Assembly: GCA_029168955.1 (NCBI GenBank)
Contig: JAPDOI010000436.1
Span: 186,001-250,000 of the forward strand
Direction: 5' to 3'
Origin: Aplectana chamaeleonis
Lineage: Eukaryota; Nematoda; Chromadorea; Rhabditida; Cosmocercidae
Length of the DNA stretch: 64,000 nt
Under the pieces are notes generated by a model. The model ran no database searches and was not told the origin of the DNA. It saw only the letters and a list, made by a program, of their open reading frames with translations. The stretch's first letter is position 1. Each line of letters starts with the position of its first letter. The position numbers were made by a program, and so were the translations under genes. Positions 26,101 to 31,990 of this stretch are shown piece by piece.

Positions 26101-27457
26101 AGGACTCATAATCGGAGGAGCAATGGTCGTGAAGTGTTCTTGTCCCTCTTCGATCACATTTCCGTGCTCATCCACATACTCTTCGATGCAACGATACCTG
26201 GAACAAATTCCCTCGATTGTTTTTTTTTTCATAAAAAAAATCTGAAAATCCATGCTTGCGCTGGGTCAGACCGCAGCGAATACAATGAACCAATCCTGCT
26301 GCAAATTATGTCATTGAGAGAGGGTTCCAGGTTGATGATAGATCACGGACGAATGCGACTTAGGTTATATTCGGTCAGTTTCTACTGAGCCTATAGTGCG
26401 TCCTACTCCTGCTTATCTCGCTGCGAACCACTCAGTACCTAGAGCGCTCATCGATCGGGCCAATCAATAGTCGCATTCCATGCGGGACACGCGAAAAACT
26501 TACTGGAAACTGAGCGTCTGCATGGAGATAAGCAGCAGTGGGACTCACTTTATACCTAAGTCTTACTTTGGGCTATCAGGTTTTGAATATCGTATAGTGT
26601 TTTGAAGGTACGAGAATAATTCAGGAGTCACAGGACAGCCGGTCTTTCAAACATCAGAACGGATACAGTTGAGCCCTAGTGCATTTTACAATTGAGGGTT
26701 GCATGTTTCCCATTGAATTCCAGCATATAACATTAATATTCTGCCGGGATAATAGAGTGTCTAGATAATCCATGCTCTGAACAAGCTAAATGCTTCAAGG
26801 AGTCCTAGAAGCTCTCATTTCTGTTCTCTTCGGTGTGTCAGCAGACTTTATTCGGGCACTTCCACATGAACGTTTCGAATTAAATAATTGGAAAAACGGA
26901 GTCAAAAGTTACGGTAACGCTCCGTAAAGTAGTCACCAGACAGGGAGTTTACTGGTGTAGACGTTAAAGCAGAACTTTGAAACTGAACAGAACTAATGCA
27001 TCTTTTGCTCTTTCTGCGGCTTCTTCGCCTCCATTCCGATCGTAACTCAGACTCATCGGCTGAATCTGTTTTGTTCTCTTTGGCCGGGACGCTCTGACTT
27101 CGCCTACTTTCTTTGCATTTTTTGGACTGCCTGAAGCATCCAGTAGAATTTGACCATGGAATATTCAAAACGGTCCTTCATCCTACACTCTCCGCTATAT
27201 CTCATATGTTTAGCCGTGAATAAGTGAGAAATTGTTTTCAGAACTTAATTTGTGAGAATAGGTTGTATCGGCGAACCCTTAAGAATCTGTATGTAAACAA
27301 ACCGTTTTATCCTGTGTTTTCCTGGCGTCCTCCTCCATTCGAAACGACCGTTGATACTGTTCAGCTTGCGCTCATAGCTCTCCAATAGTCGATTCATAAC
27401 CGCCGTCGTTGGCGTATATGCACCAAGAAGAAGCAGATGCATCAGCATCAGCCTCAT
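4947..27457 (-). CDS. Predicted secreted nematode protein, 13-exon gene (function unknown)
   Basis: Joined exons, minus strand: 27457-27303, 27130-26953, 26517-26504, 26197-26050, 22754-22626, 21941-21785, 20826-20766, 17308-17213, 17037-16989, 16912-16837, 12748-12687, 8441-8298, 5123-4947. The total is 1446 nt, 481 residues plus TAA. Every junction is AG/GT and every phase fits. The order of features is: signal peptide (MRLMLMHLLLLGAY, residues 1-20); RIKR furin-like site at 49-52; basic cluster RRRSRRKSKR at 86-95; Thr-rich stretch about 212-230; acidic/Tyr stretches (EEDVYDD, DYDEYSYFDD); Arg-rich stretch 348-379; Pro-rich stretch 395-415; C-terminal module with Cys 430, 453, 465 and 475. 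I do not recognise the family. An extracellular role is inferred from the signal peptide, cysteines and composition. The introns are full of transposable elements. The microexon and the exact end of the 26-kb exon are the least certain points. Confidence 0.82.
5212..5576. mobile_element. Family F palindromic element (F1)
   Basis: The ends read AAAGGCAGCGTAGATGCTCG and CGAGCGTGTATGCTGCCTTT. A GATAACTAC/GTAGTTATC inner inverted pair and a GAAGTTGGCCCGCCC block are shared with copies at 11.1, 12.9 and 43.1 kb. It sits in the last intron. Confidence 0.85.
5573..6043. mobile_element. Family E TTAA element (E1)
   Basis: Starts TTAAAGGCAGCGTTCACGAT at the TTAA that ends F1; ends ATCATCGTGAACACTGCCTTAA. 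A diverged reverse copy, itself interrupted, is at 23886-24780. Confidence 0.85.
6252..6990 (-). other. Unrecognised coding-like remnant
   Basis: The minus strand has two neighbouring open stretches (6975-6661 and 6650-6405) in different frames. They contain ordinary-looking protein such as YGPLKFAKLDVLLGIVINLL and CRSTGNQDIPFAIHADVDRL. No motif identifies it. It lies inside an intron of the host gene, so an old, decayed mobile-element gene is more likely than a host exon. Weak call. Confidence 0.25.
7730..8183. mobile_element. Family G TTAA element (G1)
   Basis: The ends are TTCAAAGGCAGCGGTTACGA and TTATCGCGGACACTGCCTTTA. An inner palindrome sits around CAGCCCGCCCATCCCCC and its complement near 8030. 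Copies are at 13.4 and 46.1 kb. Confidence 0.85.
8298..8441 (-). CDS. Exon 12: Pro-rich segment
   Basis: Acceptor TTATTTCAG and donor GAG/GTAATG; 144 nt, 48 codons in phase 0. It encodes LRRLTTLSILPRATQETVV and then SPSPLPPPPTASSPPQATPP. If the donor were skipped, translation would stop after eight more codons. Confidence 0.83.
8450..9165. other. Intron sequence, nothing recognised
   Basis: AT-rich DNA within the intron between exons 12 and 11. Open frames are short and overlap each other. I see no splice-bounded exon. Confidence 0.4.
9166..9245. repeat. Half copy of fold-back J (J2)
   Basis: ATCACTGGATGAGGGATCGC and the following 60 bases match one arm and the loop of the hairpin at 4358-4506. 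The opposite arm is absent. Confidence 0.8.
9340..9560. repeat. GC-rich imperfect duplication
   Basis: TATAGAATCGCACTGCCCCG followed by CGCTTGGCG (from about 9439) is echoed by CATAGAGTTGCACTTGGCAG with CGCTTGGCG (from about 9509). GCTCACGTGGCGCGG and CCGCTGCGCGTGAGC are inverted. The sequence is diverged and no gene is seen. Confidence 0.45.
10120..10460. repeat. Three-copy ~125-bp tandem repeat
   Basis: Three diverged units start near 10126, 10257 and 10380. Each has a GATCAATAATATYGATTTT core, then a CACAAAATGC or related block and a TTTTTGAT-type tail. Confidence 0.6.
11099..11567. mobile_element. Family F palindromic element (F2)
   Basis: TTAAAGACAGCATACACGCT at the left and AGCGTGTATGCTGCCTTTAA at the right. 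Internal inverted segments around GAAGTTGGCCCCGCCC and GGCGGGGCCAACTTC make most of it palindromic. Confidence 0.9.
11564..12144. mobile_element. Family K TTAA element
   Basis: Starts TTAAAGGCATCGTTCACTAT at the TTAA shared with F2 and ends ATACGGTTCTCATCGTGCCTTTAA (end coordinates exact). Termini are imperfect inverted repeats (GAAAACCG against CGGTTCTC). There is no coding content. Confidence 0.7.
12687..12748 (-). CDS. Exon 11: Arg-rich segment
   Basis: Acceptor GTCTTGCTTCAG and donor ACGT/GTAAGT; 62 nt. It encodes YTGLPLRRRFPGRRPFRRAR. All three frames are open here; this one is fixed by the phases of exons 10 and 12. Confidence 0.78.
12934..13377. mobile_element. Family F palindromic element (F3)
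   Basis: CTAAAGGTAGCATATACACT at the left and AGCGTGTATGCTGCCTTTAA at the right. It has the same inner GAGATAACTACGGAAATAG and palindromic CCGTCGGCAACGTTTGTGG region as the other F copies. It lies in the intron between exons 11 and 10. Confidence 0.88.
13374..14205. mobile_element. Family G element (G2), interrupted by family C
   Basis: GAGGCAGAGTTCTTGATAAA at the left and TTATCGCGAACTTTGCCTTTA at the right match G1 and G3. Its left half breaks at TTAA 13572 and resumes at 13953 (GTAGTCCGTGAGC), the break being filled by C2. It therefore predates C2. Confidence 0.82.
13572..13952. mobile_element. Family C TTAA element nested in G2 (C2)
   Basis: TTAAAGACCCAGTGCAACCTC and GAGGTTGGACTGTGCCTTTAA ends. 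The interior (GTCTCGAGCCTGTATTTTCT, CCTGGCAGTGGGCGTTACCC) matches C1 at 24.24 kb. Flanked by the duplicated TTAA. Confidence 0.88.
14202..14956. mobile_element. Family H element (H2), interrupted by family D
   Basis: The left part (AGGTTTCAAACTTACTGCTC) and the right part (GGGAAATGATCGCCCATTGC to CGACGTATGGACGCTGC) match H1. D1 fills the gap. Its left end abuts G2 at a TTAG. Confidence 0.75.
14302..14767. mobile_element. Family D TTAA element nested in H2 (D1)
   Basis: TTGAAGGCGGTGTTCACGAT and CCGTGAACACTGCCTTTAA ends. Shares GTCGTTTTTCTGTTTTTCTT and GTGTGCGAGCTGACCTGAGT blocks with D2 at 29.79 kb. Confidence 0.87.
14957..16405. other. Intron sequence with A/T-rich LINE-tail-like repeat
   Basis: Contains (AATA)n at 15602-15621 and a pyrimidine-rich stretch that reads as a hydrophobic open frame on the plus strand (15171-15491). 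I treat that frame as chance because it has no start context or motif. The antisense layout resembles a LINE 3' end, but no reverse-transcriptase motif is visible. Confidence 0.35.
16406..16682. repeat. Fold-back with reiterated CGGAA words (W1)
   Basis: The ends GGATGAGCGGA and TCCGCTCATCC are perfect inverted repeats. The interior repeats short words such as CGGAATGCGGAACGCGGAAT and TTTCGGGTTTCGGG. It lies just outside exon 10. Confidence 0.75.
16837..16912 (-). CDS. Exon 10: Asp/Tyr-rich segment
   Basis: Acceptor CTGATTTCAG and donor CGAG/GTGCAG; 76 nt. It encodes DYDEYSYFDDKSPYYRRPLG and then RNRVR. The donor is not a strong match, but it is the one whose phase fits exon 11. Confidence 0.78.
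16989..17037 (-). CDS. Exon 9: short linker
   Basis: Acceptor CATTCATTCAG and donor CAGC/GTACGT; 49 nt. It encodes RRQPSNYLGPNTDYGS and returns the frame to phase 0 for the next exon. Confidence 0.82.
17213..17308 (-). CDS. Exon 8: acidic segment
   Basis: Acceptor TTGTCCGTTCAG and donor CAG/GTGCGT; 96 nt. It encodes DFMEITGSSDEEDVYDDSQP and then KWDRFITSNSI, with two bases carried out. Confidence 0.85.
17531..17872 (+). CDS. Open frame of unknown origin inside an intron (weak)
   Basis: A 113-codon plus-strand frame in the intron upstream of exon 8. The middle (DVKPARPAFTFFDQVTELL, LTRRNFIALALRLIIKEGEL) looks like ordinary folded protein, but the frame begins without a convincing start. I recognise no family. 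It could be a relic of a transposed gene or chance. Confidence 0.25.
   Translation: MENHVFPVHSGSTPTSSCELNKWSFSGWFDFCTEKVCRRPMDVKPARPAFTFFDQVTELLRLEPNQYLTRRNFIALALRLIIKEGELTEPRDTKTTDHDSAGSALPFECTPLE
17873..19106. other. Intron sequence, nothing recognised
   Basis: No open frame with recognisable protein and no repeat shared with the rest of the window. One plus-strand acceptor-like TTCTTTTCAG near 18945 has no partner exon. Confidence 0.35.
19107..20648. mobile_element. 1.5-kb inverted-terminal-repeat element with AGAAAACAG words (W2)
   Basis: The outer arms pair GAGCAGAGTGGC...GCGGCGCG...TTATGATGGGC (19107-19144) with its complement ending CTCTGCTC at 20648. Inside are inner arms GGGATGTGCGGA (19156) and TCCGCTTATCCC (20576). 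Runs of AGAAAACAGAAAA lie next to both inner ends. There is no recognisable gene inside. Fills most of the intron between exons 8 and 7. Confidence 0.65.
20766..20826 (-). CDS. Exon 7: Thr/Pro linker
   Basis: Acceptor CATATTTCAG and donor CCAGT/GTGAGT; 61 nt, two bases in and two bases out. It encodes IEQTSPVTTTEQSVPATVP. Both phases match the neighbouring exons, which is good support for so short an exon. Confidence 0.8.
21785..21941 (-). CDS. Exon 6: Thr-rich and acidic segment
   Basis: Acceptor AAATGGTTCCAG and donor AAAA/GTGAGT; 157 nt, phase 0 in and one base carried out. It encodes RIYPTTTTLPFTTTTTTRAP, probably an O-glycosylated linker, and then the acidic DYHEDNEDEKIM. Confidence 0.85.
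22626..22754 (-). CDS. Exon 5: Lys-rich segment
   Basis: Acceptor TTTACGTTTCAG and donor GAG/GTATAT; 129 nt, phase 0 at both ends. It encodes AKVNPGTTTATKGLRVTLV followed by a Lys/Arg-rich run and PLNEENAVE. Confidence 0.85.
22755..23885. other. Intron sequence; GCGAC-rich tract
   Basis: From about 23240 to 23720, GCGAC and GTCGC words recur more than a dozen times at irregular spacing, suggesting a decayed inverted-repeat element. No exon with matched splice sites is seen here. Confidence 0.4.
23886..24780 (-). mobile_element. Family E element (E2), reverse copy, interrupted by family C
   Basis: CAGTGTTCACGATGATTTTC through GCGGGGTGGTACTT (24240), then after C1 the match resumes at GTTTTGTGTACTTCTGATTC (about 24721). 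Both pieces are the reverse complement of E1. The far end decays near 24780. Confidence 0.8.
24240..24718. mobile_element. Family C TTAA element nested in E2 (C1)
   Basis: TTAAAGCCACAGTCCAACCTC and GAGTGGACTGTGCCTTTAA ends. The interior matches C2, with about 80 bp extra near 24450-24540 that C2 lacks. Confidence 0.88.
24890..25130. mobile_element. Fold-back element P
   Basis: CAGTTCATCTAC (24900) pairs with GTAGATGAACT (25112). Inside, GCGTGTTGCGGCGAGGTTTC pairs with GAAACCGCTCCGCGACACGC, so most of it folds on itself. There is no coding content. Confidence 0.75.
25823..25962. repeat. Hairpin repeat family O (O1)
   Basis: The ends TCGGCATGGAACCTGATGAG and CTCATCAGGATCTGTGCCGA are inverted. 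The inner GGTTGGCGCAAACT...GTGCAC block and the TATTGCACCGAGTTTGC block are shared with O2. Confidence 0.75.
26050..26197 (-). CDS. Exon 4: YRCIEEYVDE segment
   Basis: Acceptor TTTGTTCCAG; only one of the three frames stays open. It encodes YRCIEEYVDEHGNVIEEG, then a Thr/Pro/Ala-rich stretch (TTIAPPIMSPIAAAAGG). The donor is CAG/GTGTGT at 26050; CCG/GTGAGA at 26062 is an in-frame alternative that shortens the protein by four residues. Confidence 0.82.
26504..26517 (-). CDS. Exon 3: candidate 14-nt microexon
   Basis: ACGCTCAGTTTCCA lies between the acceptor TATCTCCATGCAG and the canonical donor GTAAGT. It is needed, or exon 2 must end differently, because exon 2 ends in phase 0 and the next exon needs two carried bases. 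Fourteen bases supply exactly that. The call is phase-driven. Confidence 0.5.
26518..26952. other. Intron between exon 2 and the microexon
   Basis: No repeat or additional exon recognised. GTAAGA and GTGAGT donor-like strings near 26545 and 26565 (minus strand) have no convincing paired acceptor. Confidence 0.35.
26953..27130 (-). CDS. Exon 2: basic, Ser/Arg-rich segment
   Basis: Acceptor GATGCTTCAG; the first base completes the split Arg codon of exon 1. It encodes about 59 residues including CKESRRSQSVPAKEN and RRRSRRKSKRC. The chosen donor is CCA/GTAAAC, which leaves phase 0 and lets the 14-nt microexon fit. A later GT would change the end. Confidence 0.72.
27303..27457 (-). CDS. Exon 1: signal peptide and propeptide-like region
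   Basis: The ATG directly follows the acceptor GTTTGGTTTCAG. It encodes residues 1-51 plus two bases, with a hydrophobic leader MRLMLMHLLLLGAYTPTTAV and then a charged stretch ending HRIKR. The donor is CG/GTTTGT. The phase carried is two bases, completed by exon 2. Confidence 0.85.
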
Positions 27458-27469
27458 CTGAAACCAAAC
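27458..27469 (-). promoter_or_regulatory. Splice acceptor abutting the start codon (candidate trans-splice site)
   Basis: GTTTGGTTTCAG ends at the base before the ATG. In nematodes an acceptor touching or nearly touching the first ATG, with no coding exon upstream, is typical of SL trans-splicing. A non-coding 5' exon would look the same. Confidence 0.5.
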
Positions 27470-28120
27470 ACCCTTCAGTTTCAAGCCACGACACTACATA
27501 TGTAGGACATAAAGCCGAAAACGCAGTTCATGACAAATTTCGTTCCCGCGTCAGGGCTAGAAAGCCTTACTTTGTGTGATAACGAAAAAACGTCGAATTA
27601 GGAGGTGAAATCATTTCAATGTGAAGTGAAAATTCGAACGCATTGCCCTCACTCCACCCAGTGTACCCTCATGAGAGCTTGCCATTTGTTCAAGGCTACC
27701 AACGCCCACATTTCGAGTTAAGATTGTTCACCCTCCAACGGACCACTAATCATGCGAAAACAAGAAAATCTGCGGTACGCTCGATTCCACAACGAAAAAG
27801 CGCGATGCTCTTGTCCAACCGACGAGGCGCGGTGGGTCCCATTCGCTCGGGCGGGATTAGTTCGATCAGACCTCTGAGAAAATTTGCCGCGCCAGTGCCG
27901 AGAATGTACCGCGACCCTCTACTGTGCCGCGATAGTTCCGCGATAGTACCGAAGCGCCTCCGTGATAAGACGATTTTGTTGCCGTGTCTTGAGCCTCGAT
28001 ATGGTCGCGATAGTACCGCAGCGGTCCTTCGTTTAAACCGCGCCGGCTCCGCGAGGATGCAGCAGTGAACGCACGTGGAGTACAATGTACTATCCTGTGT
28101 GGTAAAACGAAACCGTCGCC
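27458..28120. other. Intergenic interval between the secreted-protein gene and the SL RNA gene
   Basis: The two genes diverge across 663 bp, which must hold the promoter of at least one. Overlapping open frames on both strands (27643-28068 plus, 28085-27750 minus) share GC-rich GATAGTACCGCAGCG words and look non-coding. I cannot point to a defined promoter element. Confidence 0.4.
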
Positions 28121-28250
28121 GGTTCCATTACCCAAGTTTGAGGTACATTCGGTATTTCCTTGGGCGCAAATGCAGCGGTGACCTCTGTCCCTATTAGACA
28201 GAAGACTTAATGACCGCAGGTGCGTATTTTTGTCCTTAGGCCCTCCTATT
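28121..28250 (+). ncRNA. Candidate spliced-leader RNA gene, SL1 variant
   Basis: Bases 28121-28142 have the length of nematode SL1 (22 nt) and match it except at positions 5-6, where CC replaces TA. ATTACCCAAGTTTGAG is intact and followed by GT, the splice donor. Stem I: CCCAAG (28131-28136), bulge TTT, GAGGTAC (28140-28146), loop ATTCG, GTATTTC (28152-28158), CTTGGG (28159-28164); 13 pairs, two of them G-U, with the donor inside the stem as in known SL RNAs. Stem II: GCGGT/ACCGC outside TCTGTC/GACAGA. An ATTTTTG Sm-type site lies at 28226-28232. A short TAGG/CCTA stem follows. It is not embedded in a 5S rRNA repeat here. The 3' end is estimated. A decayed or unexpressed copy cannot be excluded. 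Confidence 0.78.
28226..28232 (+). promoter_or_regulatory. Sm-protein binding site in the SL RNA
   Basis: ATTTTTG sits between stem II (ends 28217) and the weak 3' stem, which is where SL RNAs carry their single-stranded Sm site. Confidence 0.7.
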
Positions 28251-28284
28251 TGTATTATCATTCTTAAATAACTTCATAGCAGAT

Positions 28285-28450
28285 ACTGTCCCGGAGCCGA
28301 GGCGGCACTAAGCGGCACTGCTGCATCGCCGCTACGGCTTCGCGATAGTTCCGCCGCGGCTCAGCGGTACTGCCGGCGCGGCTCCGCCATAGTGCCGCTT
28401 CGGTGCCTGTAGGCTCAGAAGAGGCTTTATCGCGGATCCGCAGCGGCAAT
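28285..28450. repeat. GC-rich imperfect repeat near the SL RNA gene
   Basis: GCGGTACTGCCGGCGCGGCT, GCCATAGTGCCGCTTCGG and similar words recur here. Related words (GCGATAGTACCGCAGCGG) occur at 27925-28050 on the other side of the SL RNA gene. Function unknown. Confidence 0.45.
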
Positions 28451-29123
28451 TTCTCTCAGGGGCTCCTCATTTGTCTATCCTGCCTCGCCTGATGCGGCCG
28501 CTCTTCGTCTTGTTCTATCTTCACCTTGCATAAGCACTCAAAATTTGGGTTAATTTTATGTCAATAAACGCTGGCTTAGAGCCTCGGAATTGAAGATGAA
28601 CGTGAGGATTGCCTTTGAAGAAGGGTTAAAATAACCGTACTCGAGCATTGAATTTGGGGGAGTTTGTATTGAGAGACGGAGCCCGTACTGAGTGTGCGGC
28701 GAACGGGTTATTTGGTAACTAAAAATGGCTCTACTACGCTCTTTCTAACTAGTTTTCGGCGCTTACAGTGGCGCAAGCGTTCTAGTGAGAACCGTATGAC
28801 CCCATGTCGCTAACTCAACCTTTTCTGCTAGTGTGTATGCTGCCTTTGATGAAAAGAAAACCCTTTGATGATCTCAAAGTGTCCTTTAAGCGTCGCATAG
28901 ATCAAGTTCATCCTTCATTTCATATGAACAAGTCTCACAAAAACCGCAATATCCTTCTGAAGCGATCTTCGGTGAGAGCGTTCACATGCACTTACGAGTT
29001 AGCGATGTTCTTAGCTCTAGATGTTTTCCCCCAAAGCCATGAGAAGTCGCAGAGGCACTGCAACCTTCTCAAACAAGGCTTTAAAATTTCTTCGGAGAGG
29101 AGTGGTGGGATTTTCGTATAAAG

Positions 29124-29264
29124 TCGGCGCGGAACGCACTGATTCGCTTCGTTCCCTATTGAAGGTTGGCGCAAACTACGTGCACTTATACTATAACATA
29201 TTGCACCGAGTTCGCGCCAACCTGCAACAGGGAAAGCAAGGTATCAGTACGATCCGTGCCGACC
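29124..29264. repeat. Hairpin repeat family O (O2)
   Basis: Same layout as O1: TCGGCGCGGAACGCACTGAT outer end, GGTTGGCGCAAACTACGTGC, and TATTGCACCGAGTTCGCGCC near the centre of the other arm, ending GATCCGTGCCGA. Confidence 0.75.
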
Positions 29265-29791
29265 GGGGCTCTGTGAAAAATTTTCGGAGACGAAAAGCGA
29301 AAAGATTTTGGTCAAAAATTTGTAGAATGCTTCGCTTCACTATGTTACGTTGCAATAATACACTTTTTTCAATTTTTCGCTCTTTTGGAAAATCAATACA
29401 GAAAAAACCGAAAATTTTTTGAATAATGGTTGCACTCCAAATAGCCTATCTACACCAGAAATTTGGGTCTCGGAGCGAGAATCTTCATTTGTCGATTTCG
29501 AGTTTTCGGAAATATTTTCGTACATCCCTGTTGCCGACTGTAGTCTTGGAAAGCATCACCATTTGTTTTTTGAAATTAACTTCGGACCGAAATCTATCGT
29601 CTGTGTTTCTCAAGTAGGAGGCCGCGTTCAGCAATCGGGCGCGAAGACACTTGGTCAACAGCCATCCTTCCTTGGCTTTCCCGCGCGCACTTTTTTCAGC
29701 CAAGTAGCGTCGCGGTTTCCACCATACAGAGATTGACGACACTTCACGAACCGTTTCATGGCCTTCGGTGAAAAGTCGTAACTAATGTGGC

Positions 29792-30283
29792 TTAAAGGCA
29801 GTGTTCACGATGAGAATCGTTTTTCTGTTTTTTGCCTATCTTGAAAACGGCCCCATGCTGGTTCCAAGGATGTTTCTGAAATCGTACAAGACCTTCTGTG
29901 AACGGAGTTATGGTCCCTCAAAGGTTGAGCTAAGGAAACATGGTGGACGAGTTGTCAGAAGCTTGTAACTTCCGTCTTTTGCATCCGATGTGTGCAAGCT
30001 GACCTGAGTAAAGATAGAAGTTGAGAATGAAGGAAGAACGGGGCTAATGATTGGAATTCATCGCTCATCTTACGATCTCGAGCATTCATTTGTTCACGCC
30101 GGTGGGCGTGTGTTGCGCTTCTGGGGTTTGCCTTGCGCTCGAATTGGCAACTTCGGGCTCTTTTTGGAGCGTTCCATGGCTCGTTTTCATGTGTTCTTTC
30201 GACGTCGACGTTACGGTGAGCCCCTCCACTACCCATTCTTGTGGAAACTAAAGCGCACTTTTTATTGTGAACACTGCCCTTAA
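29792..30283. mobile_element. Family D TTAA element (D2)
   Basis: TTAAAGGCAGTGTTCACGAT and ATTGTGAACACTGCCCTTAA ends; interior as D1. Its right TTAA is also the left TTAA of B1. Confidence 0.88.
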
Positions 30284-30770
30284 AGGCACAGTACACCCTC
30301 AGATATCAATTTTGAGATTTTCATGTGAATGAGTAGAAGACCCCTCCTGTATAGCACGTGCCAAATGCCAGATCTCGTTTCCTCCAGATAAGCAAGATAT
30401 AAGCGACCACCACAGGCCCGACCCCCTTGGCTCACCACCACAGGCCCGAACCCTAACAGATTTTCGAACTTGTTAGCGGCTCGATGGATGGATGAATTCC
30501 AACAAGTCGTCGTTCTTCAGTCCATTACCGGACTGTCTCCTTATCCTGGCTTTCTCTCACGCAAAGATTGCGAATGAAGGGAAATACAGGCCTGAGACAA
30601 CTCGTCCACCAATTTTTCACCCTCAAAATCTAGGCGTCTTTGAAGAGCCATAACTCTCTTCAGAGGGGGTTTTGGACGATTTTAGAGATACCACTGTGAT
30701 CAGCGTGTGACTCTCTCCTAGGTAAGCATGAAATCTGAAAATTAATTTCTCGGGTGTCCTGTGCCTTTAA
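30280..30770. mobile_element. Family B TTAA element (B1)
   Basis: TTAAAGGCACAGTACACCCTC and GGGTGTCCTGTGCCTTTAA ends. Interior blocks (GAGACAACTCGTCCACCAAT, CCACTGTGATCAGCGTGTGA) recur at 61.8-63.2 kb. The LTR retrotransposon is inserted at its right edge. Confidence 0.88.
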
Positions 30771-30773
30771 GTG

Positions 30774-31043
30774 TGTTATATTCCGGAGAACAAGTTTCAC
30801 AAGTTCTACGCTCTCTCTAACAGGCGAGAGCTACCGTTGCTGCTGCAGGGAAGACGAGAGAATACAGTAGAGTTTATTAGTAGCGAATAATCCAAACACC
30901 AGAGTTGAGCACAAGAGATGAGCGGGGCAGTGCGGCTGAGGCTGACAGCTCTCCGGCCCTCACCAACGGCCTTTCATGCGGTCCGCTTCCCGCTGGATCA
31001 CTCATCTACTCTCAGATCACTTCCTGATCTGTCAGTCATAACA
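30774..31043 (-). repeat. 3' LTR (270 bp)
   Basis: Begins TGTTATATTCC and ends CATAACA on the plus strand, i.e. TG...CA in either orientation. Compared with the 5' LTR it lacks about 77 bp after the ACTCATCT block and has a 9-bp AAGTTTCAC insertion. Confidence 0.93.
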
Positions 31044-31053
31044 CCTCCCCTAG
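31044..31053 (-). other. Polypurine tract
   Basis: CTAGGGGAGG on the minus strand lies immediately before the TGTTATGACTG start of the 3' LTR. Confidence 0.8.
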
Positions 31054-31147
31054 TAGATGAGTTATTACAAAAATTCAGAACGAATCTACGACAAAAATAA
31101 CGAAAGTACAATCGAATTAAGCAAAATTAACAAGTTAACAATATAAT

Positions 31148-31990
31148 CTAGGCATTGATTCCATATCGTTGAGGAGGCCGTCTGATTCTGATGGAACGTC
31201 GTGGTTGGTGATTGAATTTCGCATCATCGGCTTCTCGACGTGGATTGAGCATCGGAGGATTGCCATTGTCGCTTGTTGGGTTCGGCTCGATTGCAGACGT
31301 ATTGTCCATCACATCATCAAGCTCAAGTACATTGAGCAGAGTTCTAAGCGCCTCCCCCTCTCTATCTGGGGCATTCAAATCTTCCGTTTGGCGCATCTGG
31401 TTTGTATGTTTTCTAACCACCTTCCCGTCCACAATAACTTCATAGTTTACGATTCCAAGGCGTTTCAGTACCTTGCCTCTGACCCATACGAACTGCGGTG
31501 CCTTCCAACGGTGGAAATACACAAGAGCACCAACCTCGAACTCCTTATAAACAGCTCCGTTTTTTCTATCAAACTATTCCTTCATTCTGACCCGCCTATC
31601 CTGTGCGAGCGGATCTTCACATTCTTTCTTGCCTGGAATCAGCAAGCTCAGTCTCGTTCTCATTTTCCTACCCAAGAACAGTTCGGCAGGAGATTTCTCA
31701 TCAAGACAAGCGTTAGGCGTGCTTTTGTAAGCTTGCAGCACTACATTCAACGTATCTTCTGTTGGCCTCTCCTCCCCTTTTAGCTTTTTGATACCTCGCT
31801 TGAGAGTTTCTACAGAACGTTCTGCTTGCCCATTCGACTGTGGATGGTAAGGGGCAGTTCTCACGTGCTGGATTCCTCCCTCTTCGCACATTTTCCTGAA
31901 CTGTTCCGACACGAACTGCGTGCCATTTTCGCTCACAATGGTCTCCGGCAAGCCATATCTTGCTAATAAACTTTTCATAACTTGACGGTC
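31148..31990 (-). pseudogene. Integrase core and C-terminal tail (broken)
   Basis: Minus strand 31978-31574 carries the DDE-integrase block GLPETIVSENGTQFVSEQFR and PYHPQSNGQAERSVETLKRG, with a normal final Glu (AER). The usual second Asp (SDNG) reads Glu here (SENG). A frameshift near 31570 leads into 31522-31148, a basic C-terminal tail ending RRSIRIRRPPQRYGINA. No clear chromodomain. Confidence 0.88.

Noticed and set aside
27643..28261. Overlapping long frames on both strands (141 plus, 111 and 131 minus)
   Set aside because: Mutually overlapping, GC-rich word repeats, and one runs through the SL RNA gene.
31169..31783. 204-codon plus-strand open frame
   Set aside because: Antisense to the integrase and its tail, which carry clear motifs on the minus strand.
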